Assembly (NCBI RefSeq): GCF_000426825.1
Contig: NZ_KE384579.1
Coordinates: 202,877-266,876 of the forward strand
Source: Thermonema rossianum DSM 10300
Lineage (GTDB): Bacteria > Bacteroidota > Bacteroidia > Cytophagales > Thermonemataceae
Direction: 5' to 3'
Length of the DNA stretch: 64,000 bases
Positions 18,254 through 27,247 of the stretch are shown piece by piece. How positions within the stretch are numbered: the stretch's first letter is position 1; the number at the start of each line of letters is the position of its first letter. Both the position numbers and the translations under genes were made by a program. The notes beneath the pieces were generated by a model. That model ran no database searches. It was not told the DNA's origin and saw only the letters and a program-made list of their open reading frames with translations.

Positions 18254-21200
18254 TCTTGTGGCAGATAGTTTATCGTGATGACTTCGCTTTCCTGTTTCTT
18301 TTTATTGTTTGCGTATTGGTTTTTTTCATCGGGCGTGCCACACAAATAGACGAAAGAGTACTCATCATAAGCTGCTGCTTGTCCGTTTTCTTGTGAAGCG
18401 TCTTCGCTTTGTTTCGGTATTTTTCCTGCTTGATCGCTCTTTTTACATTGCTCGTTATATTGCTCGGGGATAAGGTCTCCAATCGATTTACTGCTTGAAC
18501 GCTTTGAACTATTCGAACTATTCGAACTCTTCGACGGTATTAGCCAGTTCATGGACGATTTGGGACGGGTGCAGGCAACGTAAAAAAGGTTGAGAGCTGC
18601 CAAATCTTCTTTTTGAGTGGTTTTGGTGAATTCTTGAATGATGCGGCTTATGAATATTTTGTACAGCGTTCCCTGAATGGCAGCATCCCCACATTCCTTA
18701 ATCTTTTCAAGGAAACTATGGTTTTGAGTAACAAACAAATAGGGAAGAGGCGAAGCCGTATCGGTATCGGACAAGCGTACGTAAAGTGTGTGTTGCCGGT
18801 TACTATCCGTAATGGACCAGTTGAGCAGGATGATGGTTACCGGAAATTCAAGTCCTTTGGACTTGTGAAGGGTCATCACTTGCACGGCGTTTTGGCGGAC
18901 GTCTTGCAAGGCGGGCATTTCGCTGAGGGTGTCCCAGTATTTTACGAAAGCATGAAGCTGTTGCCCTTCGGTGTGCACAAATTCATGCACCACTTCCAAG
19001 AAGCGAAATACATAGGCTTGCTCGTCTTTCAGCTTCAGCAAACGGAAGTGTTCAATTACTTCCAGTACAATATCGTAAACGTTTTTACCATTCAACTGCT
19101 CGAATCCGAAAGTTTTAAGGTAGGCATATTTTTCGCGGTAATAATCCCAGTCGGCACCTTCGGGCACTTCACCAAATATTTCTTGTAATGTATTGTGTTC
19201 GATGGGGCTTTCAGACGCCGGTGGCTTACCTTCGTTTTCAAGAGCTTGACAATACAGGCAGTAAAAAAAGCGTGCTTCGGCTTTAGCCAAGCGGTTGGCG
19301 GGTTGCGCCAGGCTTTTCAAGAAAGCCACCAAGAAATTCACGGCATGGGCGCGGTCTATGGTCAGGGAGCCGGGCGCATAAGCCTGCAAGTCCTTGCCGT
19401 GCTCGTCTTGCTTGTCCTTAGATAGGCTGTTCAGTTGCTGTACGATTTGGTTCACCTCGTCATTCTTGCGGCACAAAATGGTGACGTCGTCATAGTTGAA
19501 GCCTTTGTCTTGGATGTATTGGTGGATGATGTGCACCATGTTGGAAAGTATTTGCTGATTGTTCCTGCCCGGAACAAACGTTACGACCACTTCGCCTGAC
19601 TCGGTCTCCTGTTGGGGTTCTTGCTCCACGGAAGTGTACGCCTTCATAATGAAGGGGTTGGTCGCTTCCTTTTTTTTGATGGCTTTGAACAGCTCATTGT
19701 TGAATTTCACGATACGGGAAGCGCTGCGGAAGTTTTTATCCAGTGTGTGGCTTTGCACACTCTGCAAAAAAGCTTCTACTTCGGGGCGTTGGGTGGCGTC
19801 GAGCCCTAAAAAGTCGAGCATTTCAGCAGCCAAATCTGCCGAATTGGCATTGGGACCGGCCTGTGTCAAGTTGACCAATAGTTGCGATTCGCCGCCGCGC
19901 CATTCATAAATCGACTGTTTGGGGTCGCCTACAATCAGACTCTCCAGCCCTTGCGAGGTGCTTTCCTTCAAGAAAGGATAGAGAATGCGCCACTGTGTAA
20001 TGGAGGTGTCTTGAAACTCGTCGATAAGGAAGTGTTTGTAAATATTGCCCAACTGCTGGTAGATTTGCGGAGGGCTCATGGGGTTGTCGGTCAAATAGCG
20101 GGCTAACTTCAACGAAAGCCAGCCCAGATACAGCTTGCTGTTGCGTGAAAGGGTGTTTTCCAGCAAGTGGTGCATGAGAAAATAAATAAAGAGCTTTTGT
20201 ACACTCTGTATGACGGTAAGCTGAAAAAGCACATGCATGCAAACTTCGGTGTGCACATTTTCCATCTCTTTTGCAAGGCGGCTTATCTCTTGCTGCACTT
20301 CGGGCCGCAGACTCTTCTTAGCACTCTTTTTTATCCATTCTTTGTCGGGGGGAAGCTGTGAACCGATACCGGATAGTGCCGTCATGCTTTTAACGTATTC
20401 ATTCAGCTGCTTGCTGTCCGGTTGTTCGCTTGTGAGTGTCTCCTTTAGTTGAGTGACTTTTTCTATTAATTCGCTTAAGGTCTTGAACCCTTTGGCGGCG
20501 TTAATACGGGGGGCTCTGTTTTGGTTAGAAAGGTCTTGATGGCGGTCGATGCCTTCTTTTTGCAGCAGGCTTTCTATATCTTCCCATCGTTCCTTCAAAT
20601 CTTGAAGGAGGGGTTCTACGTCCCTTTTCAGGGCTTCATAGGCTTGTTTTTTCTTTTCCTTCAAGGCTTGAAACAGCTCGCTGAGCGAAGCAGACTGCTT
20701 GTCTTTGATGAGTGCATGGCGGCTTTCTTCCACGATGTCGAGAACGGTGCTGTCGAACAGTTGTTTGCCCGCTTCTTTTAACTTTTCACCTTGCAGCAGT
20801 TTTTCCCAGCTTTCATCGCCGGCAAGTGCTTCTTCTTTAACAAAGTTCTTTAACTCTTCTATGATGGGCATCCACTGTTGACTGCCGCCTTGCTGCTCTT
20901 CCTGCGGCAGGTCGCGCACATGCAACATAAGAAAATCAACCACCTGATCGAGGGATTCTCTTACGCCGGTGGTCAGCTCATAGCGTGTCGGCAGCATCAG
21001 GTCGAAAGCGGCGGCTTTACCCAAACGGTTGATGAAACTGTCGATGGTGCTTATGTGCAGCTCGTCCAAGTGGTGCAGCAGTTCATGATATACCCGGCTT
21101 ACATATTGAGGCGAGCAGTCGATGCCGGGCGTGTTGCGCAGCTGCTCTCTGAGCTTTTCGGCGTCTTTATACTCGTCTTCGGAACGTGGATGCACCAAAA

Positions 21201-21405
21201 TGCGCAAGAACTTCAGTACACGCTCGCGAATCTCATGGGTGGCTTTGTTGGTGAAGGTGATGGCCAATATATGACGGAAGTAGCGCGCATCTTTGTAGTT
21301 TTCTTTCTTTAAAACAAAACGCAAGAAGTAAAGAGCCAGGTTGTAGGTCTTGCCTGAACCGGCAGAGGCATTCAAGATGGTCAGTGGTTTGCGGGGGTTG
21401 TTCAT
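18250..21405 (-). CDS. UvrD/RecB-like superfamily 1 DNA helicase without recognisable nuclease domain
   Basis: This 1051-residue protein shows the SF1A helicase motifs. Walker A NASAGSGKT (12-20), motif Ia ILAITFTNKA, Walker B LIDEFQDTSITQW, motif III VGDPKQSIYEWRGG, motif V VMTLHKSKGLEFPV and motif VI FYVACTRPK are all present. This fits the RecB/AddA branch involved in double-strand-break repair. After motif VI only about 95 residues remain. They are low-complexity (a Ser/Asn/Lys tract encoded by imperfect 9-bp repeats) and lack the GxxD...DYKT nuclease motif normally found at the C-terminus of RecB/AddA. No AddB-like partner is adjacent. Confidence 0.9.
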   Translation of the reverse strand: MNNPRKPLTILNASAGSGKTYNLALYFLRFVLKKENYKDARYFRHILAITFTNKATHEIRERVLKFLRILVHPRSEDEYKDAEKLREQLRNTPGIDCSPQYVSRVYHELLHHLDELHISTIDSFINRLGKAAAFDLMLPTRYELTTGVRESLDQVVDFLMLHVRDLPQEEQQGGSQQWMPIIEELKNFVKEEALAGDESWEKLLQGEKLKEAGKQLFDSTVLDIVEESRHALIKDKQSASLSELFQALKEKKKQAYEALKRDVEPLLQDLKERWEDIESLLQKEGIDRHQDLSNQNRAPRINAAKGFKTLSELIEKVTQLKETLTSEQPDSKQLNEYVKSMTALSGIGSQLPPDKEWIKKSAKKSLRPEVQQEISRLAKEMENVHTEVCMHVLFQLTVIQSVQKLFIYFLMHHLLENTLSRNSKLYLGWLSLKLARYLTDNPMSPPQIYQQLGNIYKHFLIDEFQDTSITQWRILYPFLKESTSQGLESLIVGDPKQSIYEWRGGESQLLVNLTQAGPNANSADLAAEMLDFLGLDATQRPEVEAFLQSVQSHTLDKNFRSASRIVKFNNELFKAIKKKEATNPFIMKAYTSVEQEPQQETESGEVVVTFVPGRNNQQILSNMVHIIHQYIQDKGFNYDDVTILCRKNDEVNQIVQQLNSLSKDKQDEHGKDLQAYAPGSLTIDRAHAVNFLVAFLKSLAQPANRLAKAEARFFYCLYCQALENEGKPPASESPIEHNTLQEIFGEVPEGADWDYYREKYAYLKTFGFEQLNGKNVYDIVLEVIEHFRLLKLKDEQAYVFRFLEVVHEFVHTEGQQLHAFVKYWDTLSEMPALQDVRQNAVQVMTLHKSKGLEFPVTIILLNWSITDSNRQHTLYVRLSDTDTASPLPYLFVTQNHSFLEKIKECGDAAIQGTLYKIFISRIIQEFTKTTQKEDLAALNLFYVACTRPKSSMNWLIPSKSSNSSNSSKRSSSKSIGDLIPEQYNEQCKKSDQAGKIPKQSEDASQENGQAAAYDEYSFVYLCGTPDEKNQYANNKKKQESEVITINYLPQD
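18485..18535 (-). repeat. Imperfect 9-bp tandem repeat coding for a Ser-Ser-Asn/Lys tract
   Basis: Four to five degenerate copies of a 9-base unit related to TTCGAACTA occur in the 3' part of the helicase gene, giving SSNSSNSSKRSSSK in the protein tail. Confidence 0.6.
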
Positions 21406-21485
21406 AAAAAAACAGCTTTTGAAGTAAACAATTGGTACTTTTAAGGGTTTATATGCTCGAATGAATTTATAAAAAAATTGCTTGA

Positions 21486-23888
21486 ATGATGCGATTAAAT
21501 GTATTTTTTAGCGTATTGCTTTTGTTTTTAAGCGCTTATGCCGCGGAGGCACAGCAGCCTGCACAGACTTCTGTTTTGCGCGGTACGGTGACCGACGCCC
21601 GGAGCAATGCGCCCTTGCCCGGCGTGTCTGTTTTTTTGCCTGATTTAAACATAGGTTCGGCATCCGATGAAAACGGGCGTTTTGAGGTGACAGGTATTCC
21701 GCCCGGCTTGCATACGGTGGTGTTTTCTTTCGTAGGGTACCAAGAGCAGCGCATTGAAGATGTGCGCTTCACTTCGGCAGCACCTGCCGTGCTGAATGTG
21801 GCATTGGAGCCCGAGACCATCGGATTGGACGAAGTAACCGTGACGGTGGACCGTGCTTTGGAAACCAACGAAGAAGCGCCGCTCTCGCTCAAACGTATCT
21901 CGAGTACCGAAGTGGGACGTTTCCCGGGCGCCAACCGCGACATTTCGCGTGTGATGCGTGCTTTACCCGGCGTGGCAAGCACCCCTTCGTTCCGTAATGA
22001 CTTAATCATTCGCGGTGGAGCACCCAATGAAACACGCTTTTACTTAGATGGCATTGAAATTCCCAATATCAATCACTTTGCCACGCAAGGCGCCAATGGC
22101 GGTCCGGTGGGGCTTATCAACATCAATTTGATTGATGGAGTGAACTTTTATTCCGGAGCTTTCCCGGCTACCCGCGGCAACCTGCTCAGTGGCTTGTTGG
22201 AGCTGGAGCAAAAGCAGCCCCGCCTCGATGAGTGGGCATTTACCGGCATTGTCAGTGCTACGGATGCCGGCTTGGTGGCAGAAGGACCTTTAGGCGAGCG
22301 TACCGGCATTTCATTGTCTGTCCGGCGTTCTTATCTGCAGTTTCTGTTCGATGCCTTGGAGCTGCCTTTCCTGCCTACTTACAACGACTATCAGCTGAAG
22401 TTGCAGCATGACTTCTCACCAAAAGACCGCTTCACGCTTATCAGTGTGGGCGCACTTGATCGCTTCCGTTTGAACTTAGATGCCAACGAAACGCCCGAAC
22501 AACGCTATTTGCTCGATAATTTGCCCGTATATGGGCAGTGGAACTACACCATTGGCGGCAAATATGAGCACTTCCGCAAGGATGGCAACTATACTCTGGT
22601 GGTGAGCCGCAGCATGCGCGAGAATGCCTTTTACAAATATCCGGATAACGACGAGTCGAAGCCCAAAAGCATCGACTATGTGTCGCAAGAGATTGAAAAT
22701 AAACTGCGCTTTGAAGATGTGCGCTATCGTGGCGCTTGGACCATCCGTTACGGTGCAGGCTATGAGCTTGCCAAATACAATAACCGCAGCCGCTATACCT
22801 TGGCTACTGCCAATGGGCAGGTGCCTGTTGACGTGAACAGCGAATTGAAAATGAATAAAGTGGCTATTTTTTCGCAGGTAACGCGCACTTTTGGCGAAAA
22901 GTGGAGCGTGTCGGCAGGGTTGCGCACCGACTTCAACGATTACAGCCGCGATATGAACCGCCCCTTGGAGCAGCTTTCGCCCCGTTTGGCGGTGGCTTAC
23001 AGTTTTGCCCCGCGTTGGCAGTGGAGTGCTTCGGTAGGGCGCTACTACCAGCTGCCGGCTTATACGGTGATGGGCTACCGCGCGCCGGATGGTCGCTTGG
23101 TGAACCGTGACAACGGCTTGACTTACATACGTTCTGACCAGGCAGCCACAGGCTTTGCCTTTCTGTTGCCTGAACGCAAGGCGCGTATCACACTCGAGGC
23201 TTTCTACAAACGCTATGACCGCTATCCTTTCTCTGTAGCGCAAGGCGTATCTTTGGCAAACTTAGGCTCTGACTTTAATGTGGTGGGCAACGAAGAAGTA
23301 ACGCCCACTTCGGAAGGCAGAGCCTATGGCGTGGAGTTTCTTTACCAGCAGCGCCTATTTAAAGGAGTGTATGGCTTGTTGGCATATACTTTCTTCCGCA
23401 GCGAGTTCACCGATGCACAGGGTGTTTATCAGCCCTCGGCTTGGGATTTCCGCCACTCTCTCAGCCTGACCGCAGGATGGCGCTTTGGCAAAGCGTGGGA
23501 GCTGTCGGGGCGTTTTCTGTTTTCGGGCGGAGCCCCTTATACCCCCTACGACTTGGAAGCCAGTGCCCTGAAAGCCAATTGGGATGCCAACAAACAGGGC
23601 GTGCCTGACTACAGCCGCTTGAATAGCGAGCGCACTTCCGATTTCCACCAGTTGGATGTGCGGCTGACCAAGCAGTTCTACTTCAACCGATGGAGCTTGG
23701 AGCTTTACCTCGACATACAAAACCTCTATGGCTACAAAGTGCGCCTGCGCGACAACTTCGACGTGCTGCGCGACGACCAAGGGCAACCCCTTACCGACCC
23801 CAACAATCCACAGGCTTATCAATACCAATTGCTTAAGAACGAATCGGGTGTGACCCTGCCCAGCATCGGCGTGGTAGTGGATTTTTAA
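21486..23888 (+). CDS. TonB-dependent receptor with carboxypeptidase-regulatory-like N-terminal domain
   Basis: This 800-residue outer-membrane transporter imports a ligand with energy from TonB. It has a signal peptide ending AEAQ and then a carboxypeptidase-D regulatory-like domain (about residues 28-115: LRGTVTDARSNAPLPGVSVFL). The plug domain follows (about 120-230, with LPGVASTPSFRNDLIIRGG and TRFYLDGIEIP), and then a 22-strand-type barrel ending in GVVVDF. No SusD-like gene is adjacent, so it is not a typical Sus-type glycan locus. Ligand unknown. The gene diverges from the helicase gene with an 80-base gap. Confidence 0.92.
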   Translation: MMRLNVFFSVLLLFLSAYAAEAQQPAQTSVLRGTVTDARSNAPLPGVSVFLPDLNIGSASDENGRFEVTGIPPGLHTVVFSFVGYQEQRIEDVRFTSAAPAVLNVALEPETIGLDEVTVTVDRALETNEEAPLSLKRISSTEVGRFPGANRDISRVMRALPGVASTPSFRNDLIIRGGAPNETRFYLDGIEIPNINHFATQGANGGPVGLININLIDGVNFYSGAFPATRGNLLSGLLELEQKQPRLDEWAFTGIVSATDAGLVAEGPLGERTGISLSVRRSYLQFLFDALELPFLPTYNDYQLKLQHDFSPKDRFTLISVGALDRFRLNLDANETPEQRYLLDNLPVYGQWNYTIGGKYEHFRKDGNYTLVVSRSMRENAFYKYPDNDESKPKSIDYVSQEIENKLRFEDVRYRGAWTIRYGAGYELAKYNNRSRYTLATANGQVPVDVNSELKMNKVAIFSQVTRTFGEKWSVSAGLRTDFNDYSRDMNRPLEQLSPRLAVAYSFAPRWQWSASVGRYYQLPAYTVMGYRAPDGRLVNRDNGLTYIRSDQAATGFAFLLPERKARITLEAFYKRYDRYPFSVAQGVSLANLGSDFNVVGNEEVTPTSEGRAYGVEFLYQQRLFKGVYGLLAYTFFRSEFTDAQGVYQPSAWDFRHSLSLTAGWRFGKAWELSGRFLFSGGAPYTPYDLEASALKANWDANKQGVPDYSRLNSERTSDFHQLDVRLTKQFYFNRWSLELYLDIQNLYGYKVRLRDNFDVLRDDQGQPLTDPNNPQAYQYQLLKNESGVTLPSIGVVVDF

Positions 23889-23917
23889 GTAAATACGCTT
23901 GCTTCAAGCATACAACC

Positions 23918-23952
23918 AAGGCAAAATACCGTGTGGTGTTTTGCCTTTTTTA
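23918..23952 (+). terminator. Strong Rho-independent terminator after the TonB-dependent receptor
   Basis: AAGGCAAAA pairs with TTTTGCCTT, extended by a G-U pair and ACC/GGT around a GTGT loop, and is followed by a T-run. It separates the receptor gene from the CARF-HEPN gene, so the latter probably has its own promoter between 23953 and 23993. Confidence 0.9.
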
Positions 23953-23993
23953 TATCTTAAACAAAACGGAAAATAACGATAACTATCAATGCA

Positions 23994-25322
23994 ATGGAAA
24001 CCAAACGCTTAATCCTTCAAGTTGCACGCCTTGACAGAAACTATAAAAAGGAAGTTCACTTTTCCTTTTTTGCAGAAGATGAACAATACACCTATGAAGG
24101 CAAAGCACCGGTCAGCGCTCTGTTTTGGAAGAATGAAGTACTCAAAGAAAACAGCCGGATACTTTTCTTGTTTCCGTTCTCTTTGCCTTTGCAAGATTTC
24201 AGCGGGTGTACAGACGAATATTTACAGTATTGCAGCCAAATAGACCAAGCACGCTATCGCCCCTCCGACGAAGCGTATGCACAAGAGGTGGCACGCAAAC
24301 ATCCATTTATTGAAAATGAATCGTTTCTGATGCTTTCCTGCATCGGTAAATACAAAGTGGGCAGTCACCTGTATGAGTTCGAAGAGTTCAAAGACAGAAC
24401 CATCGATGACATTACTCTTGAGATATTGTCCTGCCTGGTAAACGAATATAGCGACATCGAGGAACTATACGTGGACATTACCGCCGGGCATAACCTTTAT
24501 GTTACGGCTATGCTAAGTGCTGTCATGCGATTTATTCCCATTTACGAGCTGATGCACGGCTTTAAAAAACAATTAAAAGCCATGGTGCTTTATTCTGACC
24601 CCATAGTGCCGGGGATAGACAAGGTAAATCTCTATGTGTCGCCTTTCCGTGCACGTGGCTTCATGGAGCTGCCGCTTAGAAATGTTGACCCAAATCAAAT
24701 TAAATCGTTAGTGAGTACTCTTTGGGGTAAGGATAAAAGGAGAATGGAGAGCTTTTACTTAGAGTATTTTCCCGCTTTGTTTTTCTCAATCAAGCAGGGG
24801 TTTGTGTTGCTTATTCCCAAGCTGATAAAGCACATAGAAGAAGAGTTAAAGATTCGTCCGGATGATTTATTGATTCAACAGACTTTTTCAAAAAGCATAG
24901 ACAAGAAGAAACGTTATTCGATGGTTTATGCCTTCTTCTTTTGCTTTGCCATGTACAAGGGCTTTTATGAAAAGTTCAAAGGCTTCCCGGATAAGTTAGT
25001 TGTCAGGGTGGAAAGGCAAGGCGAAAAAGTGGAAATTTCCGGTATTGAAGAGGAAGAGAGATGGAAGAGTGCCTTTGATGATTGTCATTTAAAGGATGTG
25101 TTCGGCTCTTTTAAAAGTGAGCTTCAAAAGCTTATTAAAGAGGTGGATAACACTTCCTACCAAAAGAACCCACGATTCGACCCCCGCAATTTTGTAGCCC
25201 ATGCCGGGCTCGAGAAAAATATGACTAAATTAAGCAAAAAGGAGGCGGACTGTTACGAAGTCACTTTAAGTGATGGGGTACTCAGTTATATTAAAAAAAT
25301 AGTAAATGAGTGCAAAAAATGA
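23994..25322 (+). CDS. csx1: CARF-HEPN protein, Csx1-type CRISPR ancillary ribonuclease (solitary)
   Basis: Csx1 proteins bind cyclic oligoadenylate made by the type III CRISPR Cas10 complex through a CARF domain and then cut RNA with a HEPN domain. In this 442-residue protein the N-terminal half reads as a Rossmann-like CARF region with the ligand-loop-type motif YVDITAGHNLYV (D161-N167). The C-terminal half is helical and ends with the HEPN signature RNFVAHAGL (R398-x4-H403), in the same wording as Csx1 family members. Length fits the family. No cas10, other cas gene or CRISPR array lies in this window. The gene is visibly AT-richer than its neighbours, which suggests horizontal acquisition. 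The family assignment is by motif reading, not by a profile search. Confidence 0.8.
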   Translation: METKRLILQVARLDRNYKKEVHFSFFAEDEQYTYEGKAPVSALFWKNEVLKENSRILFLFPFSLPLQDFSGCTDEYLQYCSQIDQARYRPSDEAYAQEVARKHPFIENESFLMLSCIGKYKVGSHLYEFEEFKDRTIDDITLEILSCLVNEYSDIEELYVDITAGHNLYVTAMLSAVMRFIPIYELMHGFKKQLKAMVLYSDPIVPGIDKVNLYVSPFRARGFMELPLRNVDPNQIKSLVSTLWGKDKRRMESFYLEYFPALFFSIKQGFVLLIPKLIKHIEEELKIRPDDLLIQQTFSKSIDKKKRYSMVYAFFFCFAMYKGFYEKFKGFPDKLVVRVERQGEKVEISGIEEEERWKSAFDDCHLKDVFGSFKSELQKLIKEVDNTSYQKNPRFDPRNFVAHAGLEKNMTKLSKKEADCYEVTLSDGVLSYIKKIVNECKK

Positions 25323-25332
25323 TAATGCTTAC

Positions 25333-26094
25333 TCAATACTTCCCTTTTCGCAGTCTGAACAAGGCAGCCCGCAGGGCAATATACAAGTGGGCGCCTATGG
25401 TGGGCAGCAAACCATAGTGTTTGCGAAACACCTTGAAGCGGTCGATAAGCGAGGGCAGGCGGTTTTTGTAGGAAAAGCCGCCGGTTTGGAAGTGAGCAAT
25501 CACCTGTCGGGTATGCACCACTTTGCGTGCCCGCTTGAGGCAGCGAATCACCCAGTCTATGTCGCTGCTGTAGGGATGGCGGAGGTCATAATGCGGGGCA
25601 ATGCTGCGGCGCACAATAAAAGCTTGATGCGAGACAACCATGCCAAAGCGCAGGCTCTTCCAGTGAAGGTCTGCGGGCAACTTATGGGGGGTGGTTTCGC
25701 TGCGCAGCCCCAACGGACGATACCACGCATCTACCATCATCACGTCGCCGTAATAAACATCGGCATCCGGCAAGTGCTCAAATACCTTTTGCAGGGTATC
25801 GGGGGCATGAAGCGTATCGCCTGCGTTCAGAAACAGCACATAGTCGCCATAGGCATAGCTTAGCCCTTTGTTCATGGCGTCGTAAATGCCCTCGTCCGGT
25901 TCGCTGTAAAAACAGGCATGGGGAAAGCGCTTCACTACCTCGGCGGTATGGTCGGTAGAGGCGCCATCTACGATGACGTGTTGAATGTGTGGATATGTTT
26001 GCTGTGCTACACTCTCCAGCGTATGCGTGAGGGCATCGGCGGCATTGTAGCACACGGTGATGATGCTGACAAGAGGCGGTTTGGCTTCGCTCAT
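25333..26094 (-). CDS. Family 2 glycosyltransferase
   Basis: This 253-residue GT-A-fold enzyme probably adds a sugar to a surface polysaccharide or glycolipid. It has the GT2 opening VSIITVCYNAADAL, the nucleotide-binding VIVDGASTDHT and the segment DEGIYDAMNKGLSYAYGDYVLFLNAGD, which carries a donor-binding pattern in place of DxD, as in WcaE-like transferases. SSDIDWVIRC is a likely acceptor/catalytic region. Its start overlaps the stop of the upstream small membrane-protein gene by 4 bases, so the two are translationally coupled. It converges on the CARF-HEPN gene with a 10-base gap. Confidence 0.9.
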   Translation of the reverse strand: MSEAKPPLVSIITVCYNAADALTHTLESVAQQTYPHIQHVIVDGASTDHTAEVVKRFPHACFYSEPDEGIYDAMNKGLSYAYGDYVLFLNAGDTLHAPDTLQKVFEHLPDADVYYGDVMMVDAWYRPLGLRSETTPHKLPADLHWKSLRFGMVVSHQAFIVRRSIAPHYDLRHPYSSDIDWVIRCLKRARKVVHTRQVIAHFQTGGFSYKNRLPSLIDRFKVFRKHYGLLPTIGAHLYIALRAALFRLRKGKY

Positions 26095-26456
26095 GTGTAA
26101 GGCTCGTTTTCGTCAGACTTAGCCGGGGGCTTGCGTTTGCAGCCCAGCAGGCGGGCAAAGAGACGCTTCTCGAAGTTATAAAAAAAACGAAACTGCCCGA
26201 AAAGAAAGCCATAGAACAGCAGCAGCACTTGATAGGCAGGCAGTATGGTAAGCAGCCACCAGAAGGTGCGCCAATACCAAGGCGTACCGGCATCGATGCC
26301 CAGCAAGGAAAAAAGCGGCTTTTTGATATACACTGCCGTGGTGCCTGTGCAGGCAAACACCAGCAATATCACCCACACTTGGGCACTGCTTTGCAAGCCC
26401 CAGCGCCTTTGCAGGCGCCGGAGCCACGAATCCTGCCTGCCGTTGTTATCCTTCAT
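26091..26456 (-). CDS. Small membrane protein of unknown function
   Basis: This 121-residue protein has a basic N-terminus (RRLQRRWGL), two or three hydrophobic helices (VWVILLVFACTGTTAVYI; FWWLLTILPAYQVLLLFYGFLFG) and a basic cytoplasmic tail. Its pattern resembles a small conserved Bacteroidota family (I believe DUF6787) of unknown role. It overlaps the pseudouridine-synthase gene upstream by 11 bases and the glycosyltransferase gene downstream by 4 bases, forming a three-gene operon. Confidence 0.78.
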   Translation of the reverse strand: MKDNNGRQDSWLRRLQRRWGLQSSAQVWVILLVFACTGTTAVYIKKPLFSLLGIDAGTPWYWRTFWWLLTILPAYQVLLLFYGFLFGQFRFFYNFEKRLFARLLGCKRKPPAKSDENEPYT

Positions 26457-27195
26457 AGCGAAAATCCAAATGTTCCGGCTTTACTTTTTCGTCATCCAAG
26501 GTAAGAAATTCTTCCCAAAACGCTTGAGGCGGAACGGCTGCCACGCACACCAAGGGCGTTTTACGCACGGGATGGGTAAAGTACAGCCGGCGCGCATGCA
26601 GGTTGATGCACTGATCGTCGTTGGGCTTGGGATAGCCATATTTTACGTCGCCGCGAATGGGGCATCCCATATGGGCCAACTGCGCGCGTATTTGATGCGG
26701 ACGCCCGGTGTGTGGCTCTACTTCCAACAAATAATAGTGATTCAGCTTGCCCACGATGCGGTAGCTTGTTTCGGCTTTTTGGGCGTCGCCGCGCGGATAG
26801 TCATAAACCGTCACCTGGTTCTTTTCGCTGTCTTTTACCAACCAGTTGACCAGTCGTCCGTATTTTTTAGGCGGGCGGTTGCGCACTACAGCCCAGTATT
26901 TCTTTTGAATCTTGTGCTTGCGCAGCATCTCGTTCATGCGCTCCAAGGCTTTGGAAGTGCGGGCAAACATCACCAAGCCGCTCACCGGGCGGTCTATGCG
27001 GTGAATGGTGCCTAAAAACACATTGCCCGGCTTCTCATATTTCTCTTTGATATAAGCCTTTACGTGTTCAGAAAGCGGGGTGTCGCCGGTGCGGTCGCCT
27101 TGCACCAGCATGCCGGCGGGTTTGTTTACAATAATCAGGTGGTTGTCTTCATACACCACCGAAAAAGGGTACTTGTTAATCAATTCCATGCTCAT
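26446..27195 (-). CDS. RluA-family RNA pseudouridine synthase
   Basis: This enzyme isomerises specific uridines in rRNA or tRNA to pseudouridine. The 249-residue protein has the catalytic motif HRIDRPVSG (Asp68; RluA consensus HRLD-x-TSG) and the downstream HTGRPHQIRAQLAHMG motif. There is no N-terminal S4 domain. In the catalytic motif Leu is replaced by Ile and Thr by Val, which is common in several subfamilies. Target position cannot be assigned. It is the first gene of a three-gene minus-strand operon. Confidence 0.92.
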   Translation of the reverse strand: MSMELINKYPFSVVYEDNHLIIVNKPAGMLVQGDRTGDTPLSEHVKAYIKEKYEKPGNVFLGTIHRIDRPVSGLVMFARTSKALERMNEMLRKHKIQKKYWAVVRNRPPKKYGRLVNWLVKDSEKNQVTVYDYPRGDAQKAETSYRIVGKLNHYYLLEVEPHTGRPHQIRAQLAHMGCPIRGDVKYGYPKPNDDQCINLHARRLYFTHPVRKTPLVCVAAVPPQAFWEEFLTLDDEKVKPEHLDFRYEG

Positions 27196-27247
27196 GAATT
27201 TCCTCAGCGTTTTCAGGACCTACAAAGGTACGCAAAGCAAATGGTAT

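Noticed and set aside
22476-23243. Antisense ORF (255 codons) opposite the TonB-dependent receptor
   Set aside because: No domain, no promoter and complete overlap with a certain gene.
23889-25332. CRISPR array near the CARF-HEPN gene
   Set aside because: The flanks contain a terminator hairpin and a convergent gene, but no direct repeats with spacers.
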